Below, one piece after another: positions 18,434 through 27,830 of a stretch of 64,000 nt of DNA. This DNA is from Uliginosibacterium paludis (lineage in GTDB: Bacteria; Pseudomonadota; Gammaproteobacteria; Burkholderiales; Rhodocyclaceae): contig NZ_JBDIVF010000011.1 in assembly GCF_039631355.1 (NCBI RefSeq), positions 1 to 64,000 on the forward strand. Reading direction: 5' to 3'. The translations under genes were made by a program, and so were the position numbers. Position 1 is the first letter of the stretch. Every line of letters starts with the position of its first letter. Under the pieces are notes generated by a model, which worked only from the letters and a program-made list of their open reading frames with translations, did no database searches and was not told where the DNA came from.

Positions 18434-21400
18434 ATGATCCATAAAGCCCGTCGAGCCGCGAACCTGCTGCGTGCCGTCCTGCTGGTTGCAGGACTTTCCA
18501 TGCCGGTACTGGCCGGCGCTGCCGTTGACCTGGCCGATGCGCCCTTGTTTTCGTCGGTGACCGTACCAGGCAATCTCGCACTGACGCTGTCGGTTGAGTG
18601 GCCGACGGCAACCACGCCAGCCTACACGGTGGCTTATTCCTCAAGCAGTACGTATCTGGGCTACTTCGATCCGGTCAAGTGTTATACCTACGTTTATAAC
18701 TCGACGACGCCGTCATCCAGCTACTTCACGCCGTCAAGCTACAGCAGCAGTGGAAGCCATACCTGCAGCAGCAGTAGCAGCGCCCAGCTCTGGAGCGGGA
18801 ATTTCCTCAATTGGGTGTCGATGCAGACGCTCGACACCTTTCGCTGGGTGTTGACCGGAGGTTACCGGAGTACCGACACGAGCAGCGAAACCATCCTGAC
18901 CAAGACTTTCGCCGGCTACAACAGCTCAGTAATGCCGCACAAGAGCATCTCGTCAGCAGCGACCACGCTGACCGGGGCCACCCCTCTGAAATGGACCGCA
19001 TGGAACAGTCGTGTGCGCTACGCCGGGACAGCGGTTTACTTCACGAATTCGGGTACCAGTGCAACAGCCTGGACGGACTACACCGACCCTGCAAGCAAAA
19101 CGGCCACCGGGACCGATTACAACGGACACAACAGCTACGTCACGAGCAGCAATTCGAAATATGCAAATCCCGCTACGGTGTATCGCATTTTCATCAACGT
19201 GAAGGTCTGCGACAGCAGTGTGAAAGTAGAAGACAACTGCGTGGGGTATCCGCTTGGAAGCTCCAGCCCCACGGTATACAAACCGGAGGGGCTGCTGCAG
19301 AGCTACTCGTCGAAACTGCGCTACTCGACCTTTGGCTATCTGCATGACGACTCCCGAACCGAAGGGGGAGTGTTGCGGGCTCGAATGAAGTACATCGGCC
19401 CGACTCAACCCGTTCCGGGGTCGTCAGCCATTACCAATTCGCTGGCCGAGTGGAGCAGTACCACCGGGATCATGACGACCAACCCTGACAGTACCGATGC
19501 GACGACTGCACAGACCTTCGCCAAGTCGGCTGGCTGGACGGTATCGATCACCAACAGCGGTGTCATGAACTACCTGAACAAGTTCGGGTCGATGGGTTTT
19601 TCCAGCGGCGGCAACTATTACAAGTCCAAGGATCCGGTCGGAGAGCTCTATTACAGCGCCACGCGCTATTTCCGGAACAAGGGGAATGTCGCTTCATACA
19701 GCACCCTTTCCGGTGCAGGAAGCTCTGCAACCGCGGCAATCTGGATGGATGGTTTCCCGGTCATTGCGACCTGGGATGACCCCATCCTCTACACATGCCA
19801 GAAGAACTTCATTCTCGGCATTGGCGATACGTATTCATGGTATGACGCTGAACTCCCCGGCTCTGCCCTGTCATCTTCGCTGTCCAGCGAGGTGTCTGCC
19901 GACGCTGCCAGCGAAAGCGCACCGACAACTGCCGACAAGGTTAACGTGCAGGCGGCCACCAATATGGTTGGCAAACTTGAGGGCTATTCAGGCAACCTCG
20001 GTACGCAATACAACGGCAGCAGCCGCTCCAACACGATGTATATCGCCGGCCTCGCCTACGACGCCCACACACGCGACATTCGCTCAGATCTGACGGGCAC
20101 ACAGACAATCAATACCTACTGGCTCGATGTGCACGAAAATGCCTACTACGAGCACAAGAATCAGTACTGGTTGGCCGCCAAATATGGTGGGTTCGAAGTC
20201 CCGTCCGACTTTTCGCCCTATGCCTCCAGCTACGACACCTCGACCCTGAAGGACAGCACCTGGATCGCCAGCAGTTCCTACGTACCTTTCTCCGGCACGA
20301 CCTATGCCACTTCCAACGGCCTGAGCTATTCCACTGACTCCAACACCAACTGTTCGACTCTGACGGGTGGCGTTTCCAGCAAGTGTGACAAACGCCCGAG
20401 CAACTACTTTCCGGGAAATTCTCCGGACACGATGAAGTCGGGCCTCACGACAGCCTTTGCCAAGATAGCTTCTGAAGCTGCCGCCGCGACCGCGACGGCC
20501 CTCTCTTCGCCCACGCCGCAGCAGACCTCCAGCGGCAACGCCAACTATGAGGCGACCTATGATCCCTCGAACTGGACCGGCACGCTCAAGGGCCAGACCG
20601 TGAGCTACGACAGCAGCGGCAACCCGATTCCCACCGTTGTGTGGAATGCCCATGCTCTGCTCACCGAGCGCACCTACACCACCCGTCAGATCGTGACCTG
20701 GTGCGGCAGCACCGGTGTGGCCTTCAACACCAGCATGAACTGCACGGCATCGCTGGCGGCGGTGGATGGGGTCAGCAGCCAGTCAGCAGCCAACTACATC
20801 GCCTACCTGCGCGGTGACCGGACCCAGGAAGTGGCCAATGGCGGCGTATATCGCACCCGCAGCTCCAGCAACCTGCTCGGTGATATCGTCAATGCCAAAG
20901 TCATTGCGGTGGGCGCGCCGGACGGCAACCTGACCGACCGCTACAACGACGGTTACAGCGCCTTCAAGCGGACCTACGCCTCGCGCAATACGGTGGTCTA
21001 CGTGGGGGCCAACGACGGCATGATGCACGCCTTCGACGGCTCGGTGACCAGCTCCACCGGCGGCAAGGAGCTCTTCGCCTACATCCCGGGGCTGATCTAC
21101 AGCGACACCGACTCGACAACCGGGGGCGGCCTCTCCTCGCTGGGCAACCCGAGCTTCACCCACCGCTATCTGGTGGACGGCACGCCAAACGTGTTCGACA
21201 TCGATTTTGCCAAGGCCGGCACGCCGACCGCGACGAGCACCAACTGGCACTCAGTGCTGATCGCAGGCGTGGGCAAGGGTGGCAAGGGCTACTACGCGAT
21301 CGACGTGACTGATCCTTCGAGCTGGACGAGTGAGTCGGCGGTGGCCGGCAAGGCCCTGTGGGAATTCACGAATACCCACATGGGATACAGCTACGGGGCC

Positions 21401-22381
21401 GCGCTGGTAGTGAAGACCGCCAAGTATGGCTGGGTAGCGGTGCTCACTTCCGGCTACAACAACGACGATGGCAAGGGCTATTTCTTCTTCGTCAATCCCA
21501 AGACCGGCGTGCTGCTCGAAACCGTGGTGACCAGCGAAGGCTCGACCTCCTCGCCGCTGAACATGGCCCATGCTTCGGCCTTCGTACCGAACTACAAGGA
21601 CGGCACGGCCGACGCGATCTATGCCGGTGACTTGCAGGGCAATGTCTGGCGGCTGGACCTGACCAAGAACTCGGGCAGCTATGCCAGCCCGACGAAGTTC
21701 GCCACGCTCAAGAGCACGGACGGTACCGCGCAGCCGGTGACGACCCGCCCGCTGATCGAGATCGAGCCCTCGTCCTCCAAGCGCTATGTGCTGGTCGGCA
21801 CAGGCCGGCTGCTGGCGGATTCGGACATCTCGAGCGCACAGGTGCAGACCTTCTACGCGATCATCGATGGCAAGAGCGACAGCGGTGCCTTCTACGGCGG
21901 CAGCACCAGCCTGCCCAGCGGTGTCACGCTGCCGGTCACGCGTTCGGTGCTGCAGGCCAATACCGACCTCACTGCCGGCATCGGCAGCAATCCTGCCAAG
22001 ACCATGGGCTGGTACTACGACCTGTCGGTGAGCTCGAACGTGGCCGCACGCGTAACCGTGGACCCGACCTACAACAACGGCATCGTGGCGTTTGCCGCCA
22101 ACCTGCCGAATGGTGAGGCCTGTTCGCCTTCCGGCACTTCGCAGAACCATGCCCTCGCCGTGGGATCGGGTCAGAGCGTGCTGACCGACAGCTCCGGCAA
22201 TACGGTGGCCTACATTTCGCAAAGTTCGGTTACGACCGAGCTCGCCTTCGTCAATGTGAATGGCAAGATCCGCCTGCTCGCCGGCTCCTCGGACGGCACG
22301 GTAGTCAATGTGCCCGGCACCTTCTCCACCAGCACCTCGCTCAAGCGCATGAACTGGCGCATGGTGCCGATGGTGGATTGA
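18434..22381 (+). CDS. pilY1: Pilus tip adhesin/assembly protein PilY1
   Basis: Encodes 1315 residues. A Sec signal peptide is at the start (LLRAVLLVAGLSMPVLAGAA). The N-terminal 600 residues are Ser/Thr/Tyr-rich with few motifs, which suggests an adhesive module. The C-terminal half is the conserved Neisseria PilC beta-propeller: VVYVGANDGMMHAFDGSV, GKELFAYIPG, GVGKGGKGYYAIDVTDPSSW, YAGDLQGNVWRLDL and RYVLVGTGRLL. The start follows AAGGGA. It caps pili, is needed for fibre extension and often for surface sensing. The N-terminal half is less GC-biased than the C-terminal half, as expected for a variable adhesin part. Confidence 0.93.
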   Translation: MIHKARRAANLLRAVLLVAGLSMPVLAGAAVDLADAPLFSSVTVPGNLALTLSVEWPTATTPAYTVAYSSSSTYLGYFDPVKCYTYVYNSTTPSSSYFTPSSYSSSGSHTCSSSSSAQLWSGNFLNWVSMQTLDTFRWVLTGGYRSTDTSSETILTKTFAGYNSSVMPHKSISSAATTLTGATPLKWTAWNSRVRYAGTAVYFTNSGTSATAWTDYTDPASKTATGTDYNGHNSYVTSSNSKYANPATVYRIFINVKVCDSSVKVEDNCVGYPLGSSSPTVYKPEGLLQSYSSKLRYSTFGYLHDDSRTEGGVLRARMKYIGPTQPVPGSSAITNSLAEWSSTTGIMTTNPDSTDATTAQTFAKSAGWTVSITNSGVMNYLNKFGSMGFSSGGNYYKSKDPVGELYYSATRYFRNKGNVASYSTLSGAGSSATAAIWMDGFPVIATWDDPILYTCQKNFILGIGDTYSWYDAELPGSALSSSLSSEVSADAASESAPTTADKVNVQAATNMVGKLEGYSGNLGTQYNGSSRSNTMYIAGLAYDAHTRDIRSDLTGTQTINTYWLDVHENAYYEHKNQYWLAAKYGGFEVPSDFSPYASSYDTSTLKDSTWIASSSYVPFSGTTYATSNGLSYSTDSNTNCSTLTGGVSSKCDKRPSNYFPGNSPDTMKSGLTTAFAKIASEAAAATATALSSPTPQQTSSGNANYEATYDPSNWTGTLKGQTVSYDSSGNPIPTVVWNAHALLTERTYTTRQIVTWCGSTGVAFNTSMNCTASLAAVDGVSSQSAANYIAYLRGDRTQEVANGGVYRTRSSSNLLGDIVNAKVIAVGAPDGNLTDRYNDGYSAFKRTYASRNTVVYVGANDGMMHAFDGSVTSSTGGKELFAYIPGLIYSDTDSTTGGGLSSLGNPSFTHRYLVDGTPNVFDIDFAKAGTPTATSTNWHSVLIAGVGKGGKGYYAIDVTDPSSWTSESAVAGKALWEFTNTHMGYSYGAALVVKTAKYGWVAVLTSGYNNDDGKGYFFFVNPKTGVLLETVVTSEGSTSSPLNMAHASAFVPNYKDGTADAIYAGDLQGNVWRLDLTKNSGSYASPTKFATLKSTDGTAQPVTTRPLIEIEPSSSKRYVLVGTGRLLADSDISSAQVQTFYAIIDGKSDSGAFYGGSTSLPSGVTLPVTRSVLQANTDLTAGIGSNPAKTMGWYYDLSVSSNVAARVTVDPTYNNGIVAFAANLPNGEACSPSGTSQNHALAVGSGQSVLTDSSGNTVAYISQSSVTTELAFVNVNGKIRLLAGSSDGTVVNVPGTFSTSTSLKRMNWRMVPMVD

Positions 22382-22388
22382 TCCGGGC

Positions 22389-22967
22389 ATGCGTACGGTC
22401 TGGCTTGCGGTGGCGGCGTCCGCCGCTCTGCACGGCGGTCTGCTGGCCTGGCCGGCAGTGGCTCCGGCTGACGGCGCTGGCCCGCGCCTTGCCGGCACGA
22501 AGCTCGAGGCGCGCCTGCTGACGGCGCAGCCTTCACCGGACGCGCGCCTGACGCAGCGCGCATTCGAGGCGGCAGGCCTCGCGCAGACCCCGGCGCCGCC
22601 GCCCGAAGCCGTGGGCCACACGGATTCGCGCATGGCGAACCGGCAGGCCGACGTGAGAGCACCGGACTACTGGCCGGCGAATCAGCTGGAGCGCGCCCCG
22701 GTTCCGGTGTCCGCACCCGACAGCGGCCTGCTGCAGGGCGTGGAACTGCCCGCCGGCAGCCTGCGTCTCGAACTCTTCATCGACCGCAGCGGGCAGGTCC
22801 GAACGGTGCGCCCGGCAGACGCGCGCGAAAACGCGGAAGGGATTCCCCGGGCGATCACCGAGATGTTTCTGGCCACCCGTTTCCTGCCCGGCCTGCGCGC
22901 CGGCGCCGAGGTGCCCAGTCGCATCGTGATCGAGGTGAGCATCCAGGATCTGCTGCGCATGTCGTGA
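22389..22967 (+). CDS. TonB-like C-terminal domain protein
   Basis: Encodes 192 residues. The N-terminus MRTVWLAVAASAALHGGLLA is a TonB-type membrane anchor with the usual ALHG pattern. A short Pro/Ala-rich linker follows (about 55-65). The last 80 residues look like a TonB C-terminal domain (SLRLELFIDRSGQVRTVRPA, later FLATRFLPGLRAGAEVPSRI and VIEVSIQDL). It is shorter than typical TonB and has no ExbB/ExbD next to it. It starts 8 bp after pilY1, so it is very probably in the pilin operon. Its function there is unknown. Confidence 0.8.
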   Translation: MRTVWLAVAASAALHGGLLAWPAVAPADGAGPRLAGTKLEARLLTAQPSPDARLTQRAFEAAGLAQTPAPPPEAVGHTDSRMANRQADVRAPDYWPANQLERAPVPVSAPDSGLLQGVELPAGSLRLELFIDRSGQVRTVRPADARENAEGIPRAITEMFLATRFLPGLRAGAEVPSRIVIEVSIQDLLRMS

Positions 22968-23249
22968 GCATGCGGCCGGACGGCTGTGTGCGAATTTCCG
23001 CGCTGACCGGTACGCAAACGCGTCGGCAAATCTGCCCGCCGCTTCATGATATTTCCGCTTCTTTGCTGAATGTGCGCAGTGCGCGAGTGTTTTTGCGCGC
23101 CTGCCGGAATTCATCCTGAATGCACCGGTCGGATGTACCGGCAGCGTGGTGTGCGGAACGTGGCCCGATTGGCCGGTCTCAAAGGGGGAGGGCGGCCCGC
23201 GGCTCCGCCGCCACGCATGCCTTCACAATGAGGGCCGTCTGCCTGATGC
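22968..23249. other. Noncoding gap, nothing recognised
   Basis: The 282 bp between the TonB-like gene and the convergent dusA gene hold no REP-like copy, 7-bp array or convincing small gene. AT-richer sequence lies at 23030-23080. Confidence 0.5.
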
Positions 23250-24251
23250 TCAGGATTCTGCCGAAGCGGGCCGTTTGCCGACCTGCTGCCAGGCCTCGCG
23301 CAGCAGGTCGGGCCGGGCGTCGCGCAGCAGGTTCGGGTCCGACAGCATGCGGCGGAAGCCCTTGGCGCCGGGCAGGCCGTTGGCAAGGCCCAGCATGTGG
23401 CGGCTGATGGCTCGCAATGGGGTGCCGTGTTCGCGGTTTTCCTGTTCGGCATAGCGCACCATGCCTTCGATGATGTCGGCCCGGTCTGGCGCCCAGTCGG
23501 CGTCAAAGAGCGCGCGCTCCCATTCACTGAGCGCCCAGGGGTTCTGGTAGGCCTCGCGGCCGATCATGACACCGTCAAGTCTGCCGGCCTGCTCGACGAT
23601 GCTGGCGGTGTCGGCCAGACCGCCGTTGAGCAGGATTTCGAGCTGCGGGAAATCCGCCTTGAGCTGGTGAGCGACTTCATAGCGCAGCGGCGGGATCTCG
23701 CGGTTTTCCTTGGGTGAGAGGCCCTTGAGCCAGGCGTTGCGGGCATGCACGATGAAGGTCTGGCAGCCCGCGCGTGACACCGTCTCAACGAAGTCCCGGA
23801 CGAAGTCGTAGTGCTCGATCTGGTCGATGCCGATGCGATGCTTCACCGTGACCGGCAGGGAGGTGGCTTCGCGCATGGCGGCCACGCACTCGGCCACGAG
23901 TTGCGGCTCATTCATCAGACAGGCGCCGAAGGCGCCACGTTGCACGCGCTCCGAGGGGCAGCCGCAGTTGAGGTTCACTTCGTCATAGCCCCATTCCTCG
24001 GCCAGCCTGGCGCAATGGGCAAGATCGGCCGGCTCGGAGCCGCCCAGCTGCAGTGCGACCGGATGCTCCGGCGCATTGAAGCGGAGATGGCGGGCAATGT
24101 CGCCATGGATCAATGCTCCGGTGGTGACCATCTCGGTGTAGAGCCAGGCGTGCGGGGCCAGCAGGCGGTGGAAGTGACGGCAGTGGCGGTCTGTCCAGTC
24201 GAGCATGGGCGCGATGGCCAGACGGCGCGGGGGCAGGGCAGGGGTGTTCAT
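23250..24251 (-). CDS. dusA: tRNA-dihydrouridine synthase DusA
   Basis: Encodes 333 residues. It reduces uridines 20 and 20a in the tRNA D-loop using FMN and NADPH. The FMN barrel starts with LAIAPMLDWTDRHCRHF. EVNLNCGCPSERVQRGAFGA is followed by the catalytic CLM (C111). VTVKHRIGID, FIVHARNAWLKGLSPKENRE (a DusA-specific loop) and the flavin-phosphate motif GVMIGREAYQNPW are all present. DusA is the subgroup because of the ENRE..PPL loop and length. It stands alone, and its start is 80 bp from the divergent lipoprotein gene. Confidence 0.95.
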   Translation of the reverse strand: MNTPALPPRRLAIAPMLDWTDRHCRHFHRLLAPHAWLYTEMVTTGALIHGDIARHLRFNAPEHPVALQLGGSEPADLAHCARLAEEWGYDEVNLNCGCPSERVQRGAFGACLMNEPQLVAECVAAMREATSLPVTVKHRIGIDQIEHYDFVRDFVETVSRAGCQTFIVHARNAWLKGLSPKENREIPPLRYEVAHQLKADFPQLEILLNGGLADTASIVEQAGRLDGVMIGREAYQNPWALSEWERALFDADWAPDRADIIEGMVRYAEQENREHGTPLRAISRHMLGLANGLPGAKGFRRMLSDPNLLRDARPDLLREAWQQVGKRPASAES

Positions 24252-24331
24252 GCGGGGATTTTACCGGATGAGGCCGGCGCCACCTGAAGCGAACTGTTAA
24301 CATCCTCCCTTTGCTGCGCGGAGACCCCCCA

Positions 24332-24808
24332 ATGAAAAGAATCCTTGCCATCGCACTGAGCTTGCTGCTTGCCGCCTGCGGCGCTTCCATGAACCTGCAC
24401 CGTCTGGCGCCCGGCAGCGTGACGCTGGAGCAGATGCGGGCCAAGCAGAAGCCCACGGCGGAGTGGAAGAATGCCGACGGGACGGTGACGCTGGAGTATT
24501 CGAAGCAGCCGGTTACCGCCTACAACGTGATGCTCGATTTCGACGCGAAAGGCGCACTGAAGCAGTCGCGCATCGTGTCGGTGGCGGAGAATATCTCGCT
24601 GCTCAAGACCGGCATGACGCGGGCGGAAGTGCAGCGCCAGGTCGGCTCGCCGGCCAGCATCTTCAAGGACCCGGCCACGGGGGGGGACATCTGGGAGATT
24701 CCGACCGATTTCCCGACGGATGACTATCCGCAGCGCGCGATCATCATCCACTGGCATCCGGTGGTGGATGCCGCGACCCGCATCGAGATGGGCAACCACT
24801 ACAAGTAA
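24332..24808 (+). CDS. BamE/SmpA-like lipoprotein
   Basis: Encodes 158 residues. The signal MKRILAIALSLLLAACGASM has lipobox LAAC (Cys 16). The C-terminal half has the SmpA/OmlA/BamE pattern: LLKTGMTRAEVQRQVGSPAS followed by IFKDPATGGDIWEIP. It lacks the short length of true BamE and sits alone, so it is a paralogue rather than the BAM subunit. The start at 24332 follows GGAG with an 8-nt spacer. It ends in a strong terminator shared with the convergent porin operon. Confidence 0.87.
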   Translation: MKRILAIALSLLLAACGASMNLHRLAPGSVTLEQMRAKQKPTAEWKNADGTVTLEYSKQPVTAYNVMLDFDAKGALKQSRIVSVAENISLLKTGMTRAEVQRQVGSPASIFKDPATGGDIWEIPTDFPTDDYPQRAIIIHWHPVVDAATRIEMGNHYK

Positions 24809-24828
24809 GCGGCGTCAGGGCGGAAAAG

Positions 24829-24854
24829 AAAAAGCCGGCTTGCGCCGGCTTTTT
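24829..24854. terminator. Bidirectional rho-independent terminator
   Basis: A5-GCCGGC, loop TTGC, GCCGGC-T5: an 11-bp stem with A and T tracts on both sides. It can end the BamE-like lipoprotein gene on the plus strand and the porin operon on the minus strand. Confidence 0.93.
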
Positions 24855-24874
24855 CATGCACTGCTCCGTGGCGA

Positions 24875-26191
24875 TCAGTTGCCGAAGGAGTAGGTCGCTG
24901 CGAAGTTCAGGCGGGGCTCGGTGCCGCTGCGGCCGTCCAGGGTCTGACGGTGCGACAGCATGAATTCGCCACCCAGTTCCACATTGGCGACCGGCGCCCA
25001 GATCACGCCGACGGTGCCGGACTGGACGGAGCGATTCGCGCTGCCGTCGGCGACGTTGATGTAATCCCCGCCGAGCAGACGTTGCTGGCCATAGGTGACG
25101 CTGCCGCGCAGGGTGTCGCTGAGCTTCTGCTGCACGCCCAGAACGTAGCCGTATTCCTTCGGCAGGTAGACCTTGTTGTTCGCTGCGTCGGCCTTAGCGC
25201 CAACGGATTCGTTGAAGAAGCGGCCCATGCCCTTGCCGTAGCTGGTGCTGGCCAGCAGCGAGGTCGTCGGGGTCACCATGTAGTGGCCGCCCAGACCCAC
25301 ACCGTAGCCGCGCTTGGAGCCAGTTGTGCCCGGAACAAAAGCCGTGCTTCCGCTGCTAGTCGTTTCTGTGTGATCGTCGCTCTTGATTGCGTTCTCGGTA
25401 GTCAGACCGCGCAGGGCCACATGACCCCAGTCACCGGCCTTTTCCCAGCGCAGGACGACGTCCGGCACACGGGTCATGGTGTTGTCATCGGATCCGACAT
25501 ATCCGCCGTTGGCCTTGGTTTCGATGGCGGCAATGAAGTTGCCGGCAGCGCCTGCGCCGTAGGTGTAGCGGATCTGCGGCTGACGCAGCGAGGTGTTGCC
25601 GGTCGGGCCGTTGAAGTCGACGGTTTCAGGCGTCGAGTCCAGATCCATGAAGGTCGACCAGGTCTGACCGATCAGCCAGTTGCCGAGTTGGCCATAAGCG
25701 TGACGCAGACGGAACAGGCCGCTGCCGGTGGTGTTGTAGAAGTCGGCTTCGACCTTGGTGTTCAGCGCGCCCAGGGCGGTCGGGGCGCTGGCTTCCACGC
25801 CGATACGCGAGGTCTTGGCAAACATGTAGGTTTCGCCACGGCGGGCAGCGTCGTTCGAGCCGGTCAGGGCGATCGAGGGCTGGTACGCAGCGTAGTCACC
25901 CTGGGCGGCGTTGTTGCGGCCACCGAAGTTATGCACGGCGTCCAGGCGTGCGAAGCCATAGACGCGCACCGAGGTATCTTCACCGGCGCGCTTGAAGGAG
26001 CCGGGCAGATCACCCTTCACGACGGCTTGCTGAGCCGGAGCGGGCTGGGCCGTCTGGGCTGCCTTGAGTTCGGAGATCTGCTTCTGCAGATCGGCGATCT
26101 GCTTTTCCAGCTTTTCCAGAGCGGGGTCTGCAGCGAAAGCCGGAATGCTGAGCGCGGCAGCGATGGCACCTACGAGGACTCGTTTTTTCAT
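24875..26191 (-). CDS. Outer membrane porin, DcaP-like
   Basis: Encodes 438 residues. The signal peptide is MKKRVLVGAIAAALSIPAFA. It is followed by an N-terminal coiled coil (LEKLEKQIADLQKQISELK) that extends into the periplasm, as in trimeric DcaP porins. The barrel then starts at VRVYGFARLDAVHNF and ends with LNFAATYSFGN, a terminal aromatic residue before Asn. GQTWSTFMDLDSTPETVDFN is a DcaP-family feature. It is the last gene of the ABC transporter unit, 63 bp after the ATPase gene, so it probably lets the same negatively charged or amino-acid substrate cross the outer membrane. Confidence 0.88.
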   Translation of the reverse strand: MKKRVLVGAIAAALSIPAFAADPALEKLEKQIADLQKQISELKAAQTAQPAPAQQAVVKGDLPGSFKRAGEDTSVRVYGFARLDAVHNFGGRNNAAQGDYAAYQPSIALTGSNDAARRGETYMFAKTSRIGVEASAPTALGALNTKVEADFYNTTGSGLFRLRHAYGQLGNWLIGQTWSTFMDLDSTPETVDFNGPTGNTSLRQPQIRYTYGAGAAGNFIAAIETKANGGYVGSDDNTMTRVPDVVLRWEKAGDWGHVALRGLTTENAIKSDDHTETTSSGSTAFVPGTTGSKRGYGVGLGGHYMVTPTTSLLASTSYGKGMGRFFNESVGAKADAANNKVYLPKEYGYVLGVQQKLSDTLRGSVTYGQQRLLGGDYINVADGSANRSVQSGTVGVIWAPVANVELGGEFMLSHRQTLDGRSGTEPRLNFAATYSFGN

Positions 26192-26254
26192 GGTTTTCTC
26201 ACGAACGATTGGTTGGGAAGAAATGAAAGGGACTGCACTAAAACCAGCACTTCA

Positions 26255-27007
26255 TCAGGCCGCGTGCTTGATCTGCTTCAGGAAAGCCTGTGCACGCGGG
26301 TGACTGGGACTACTGAAAAACTGCTGTGGTTCAAGACTCTCTTCAACGATGTTGCCCTGATCAAAGAAGATCACCCGATCCGCCACTTCACGCGCGAAGC
26401 CCATTTCGTGGGTGACGATCAGCATGGTCATGCCGCTGCTGGCCAGATCACGCATCACGAGCAGCACTTCATTGACCATTTCCGGGTCCAGTGCCGAGGT
26501 CGGCTCATCGAAGAGCATGACCTTGGGCTGCATGGCCAGCGCACGGGCGATGGCCACGCGCTGCTGCTGACCCCCGGAAAGCTGGTTCGGATACTTGCGG
26601 GCATGCGCGGAAAGGCCTACCCGCTCAAGCAATTCCAATGCCACCTTCTCGGCCTTGTCCGCACTCCATTTGCGGACCCGCCGTGGCGCCAGCGTGATGT
26701 TGTCGATCACGGTCATGTGCGAGAACAGGTTGAAGCTCTGGAACACCATGCCAACCTCTGCACGCACGGCGTCGATGTTCTTGATGTTGTCATCAAGCTC
26801 GATGCCGTCGACGACGATGCGGCCGGCATCATGGCGCTCAAGGTGGTTGATGCTGCGAAGAAGCGTGGATTTGCCCGAGCCCGAGGGGCCGATGATGCAG
26901 ACCACTTCGCCTTCGCGGAAGCTGACCGAGACGCCGTTGAGGGCGGTGAAGCTTCCCCAGCGCTTGAAGATGTTCTCGACCTGGATGATGGGTTTTCCGT
27001 TACGCAT
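26255..27007 (-). CDS. Polar amino-acid ABC transporter, ATP-binding protein
   Basis: Encodes 250 residues with a full ABC ATPase: Walker A GPSGSGKST, Q-loop VFQSFNLFSHMTV, signature LSGGQQQRVAIARA, Walker B VMLFDEPTSALD and switch His in IVTHEMGFA. It is closest to the GlnQ/HisP/GltL group. The ATG at 27007 is chosen because it lies 4 bp after the permease stop codon. Order on the minus strand is binding protein, permease, ATPase, porin. Confidence 0.94.
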   Translation of the reverse strand: MRNGKPIIQVENIFKRWGSFTALNGVSVSFREGEVVCIIGPSGSGKSTLLRSINHLERHDAGRIVVDGIELDDNIKNIDAVRAEVGMVFQSFNLFSHMTVIDNITLAPRRVRKWSADKAEKVALELLERVGLSAHARKYPNQLSGGQQQRVAIARALAMQPKVMLFDEPTSALDPEMVNEVLLVMRDLASSGMTMLIVTHEMGFAREVADRVIFFDQGNIVEESLEPQQFFSSPSHPRAQAFLKQIKHAA

Positions 27008-27011
27008 GGGC

Positions 27012-27767
27012 TTATCGCTTGCCGACAGCGAGCTTGCGCTCGAGCGCAGCTGCAAACTGGGTGAAGGTGGTGGTCAGGAGCAGGTAGACGACGGCGACCG
27101 TCGGCAGGACGATGTCGGGGCGGAAGCTCTCGGCCTGTACGCGCGAGCTGGCCATGGTCAGCTCTACTACGCCGATGGCATAGGCCAGCGATGAGTCCTT
27201 CAGCAGTGCGACCATATTGTTGGCAAGCGGTGGCAGCGAGATGCGCACGGCCTGCGGCAGTACGATGTCCCAGAAAGTGTAGAGCGACGAGAGACCCAGA
27301 GAGCGGGCCGCTTCGACCTGGCCGGGAGGCACTGCGGCAATCCCGGCGCGTATGACTTCGGCATTGTACGCGCCGACGTTGAGCGACAGGGCCAGCACGG
27401 CTGTCCAGAATTCGGAGAGTTGAAGCTCCGGCACCATGGCGGGCAGTGCGAGGAAGAAGAACAGGATCTGCAGCATCAGCGGCGTGCCACGGATGATCCA
27501 GACATAAAGATCCGAAATCCAGCGTACCGGTGGCAGGTGAGAGCGCTTGCCGACGGCGGCGAGAACGCCGAGCACCAGACCGATGGCCCCCGAGCAGAGG
27601 GTGAGTTCGACGGTGGTCAGGGCGCCGTCGGCGAATTGCTGGGCTGCCGGGCCGATGGGGGCGGGCAAGGGTGCGAGCGCCGAGCCCAGCAGCGACAGGA
27701 TCAGGCCGAGCCCGAACACAGCGCCGACGAGGATCAGGACGTCGCGGTCTTTGAGTTTTTCAATCAT
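27012..27767 (-). CDS. Polar amino-acid ABC transporter, permease
   Basis: Encodes 251 residues with five or six membrane helices and the HEQRG-type permease pattern: GALTTVELTLCSGAIGLVLG, WIIRGTPLMLQILFFFLALP, GAYNAEVIRAGIAAVPPGQV, and the EAA motif EAARSLGLSSLYTFWDIVLP. No second permease is present, so the channel is probably a homodimer, as in several members of this family. It is coupled to the ATPase gene (4-bp gap) and follows the binding protein gene by 63 bp. Confidence 0.93.
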   Translation of the reverse strand: MIEKLKDRDVLILVGAVFGLGLILSLLGSALAPLPAPIGPAAQQFADGALTTVELTLCSGAIGLVLGVLAAVGKRSHLPPVRWISDLYVWIIRGTPLMLQILFFFLALPAMVPELQLSEFWTAVLALSLNVGAYNAEVIRAGIAAVPPGQVEAARSLGLSSLYTFWDIVLPQAVRISLPPLANNMVALLKDSSLAYAIGVVELTMASSRVQAESFRPDIVLPTVAVVYLLLTTTFTQFAAALERKLAVGKR

Positions 27768-27782
27768 CTTCAGAATAAGGAT

Positions 27783-27805
27783 ACGGGCACCAGAACGGTG
27801 CCCGT
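27783..27805. promoter_or_regulatory. Intercistronic stem-loop between the binding-protein and permease genes
   Basis: ACGGGCACC, loop AGAAC, GGTGCCCGT: a perfect 9-bp stem in the 63-bp gap. There is no T-run on the minus-strand side. In ABC operons such stems often protect the upstream binding-protein mRNA from decay and raise its share over the membrane parts. Confidence 0.75.
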
Positions 27806-27830
27806 TTTAGCACAAGGCGGAAGAACTGCC

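Noticed and set aside
24950..27064. A 704-codon plus-strand frame across the porin and ATPase genes
   Set aside because: It runs antisense through two clear genes and the gap between them and has no recognisable domain.
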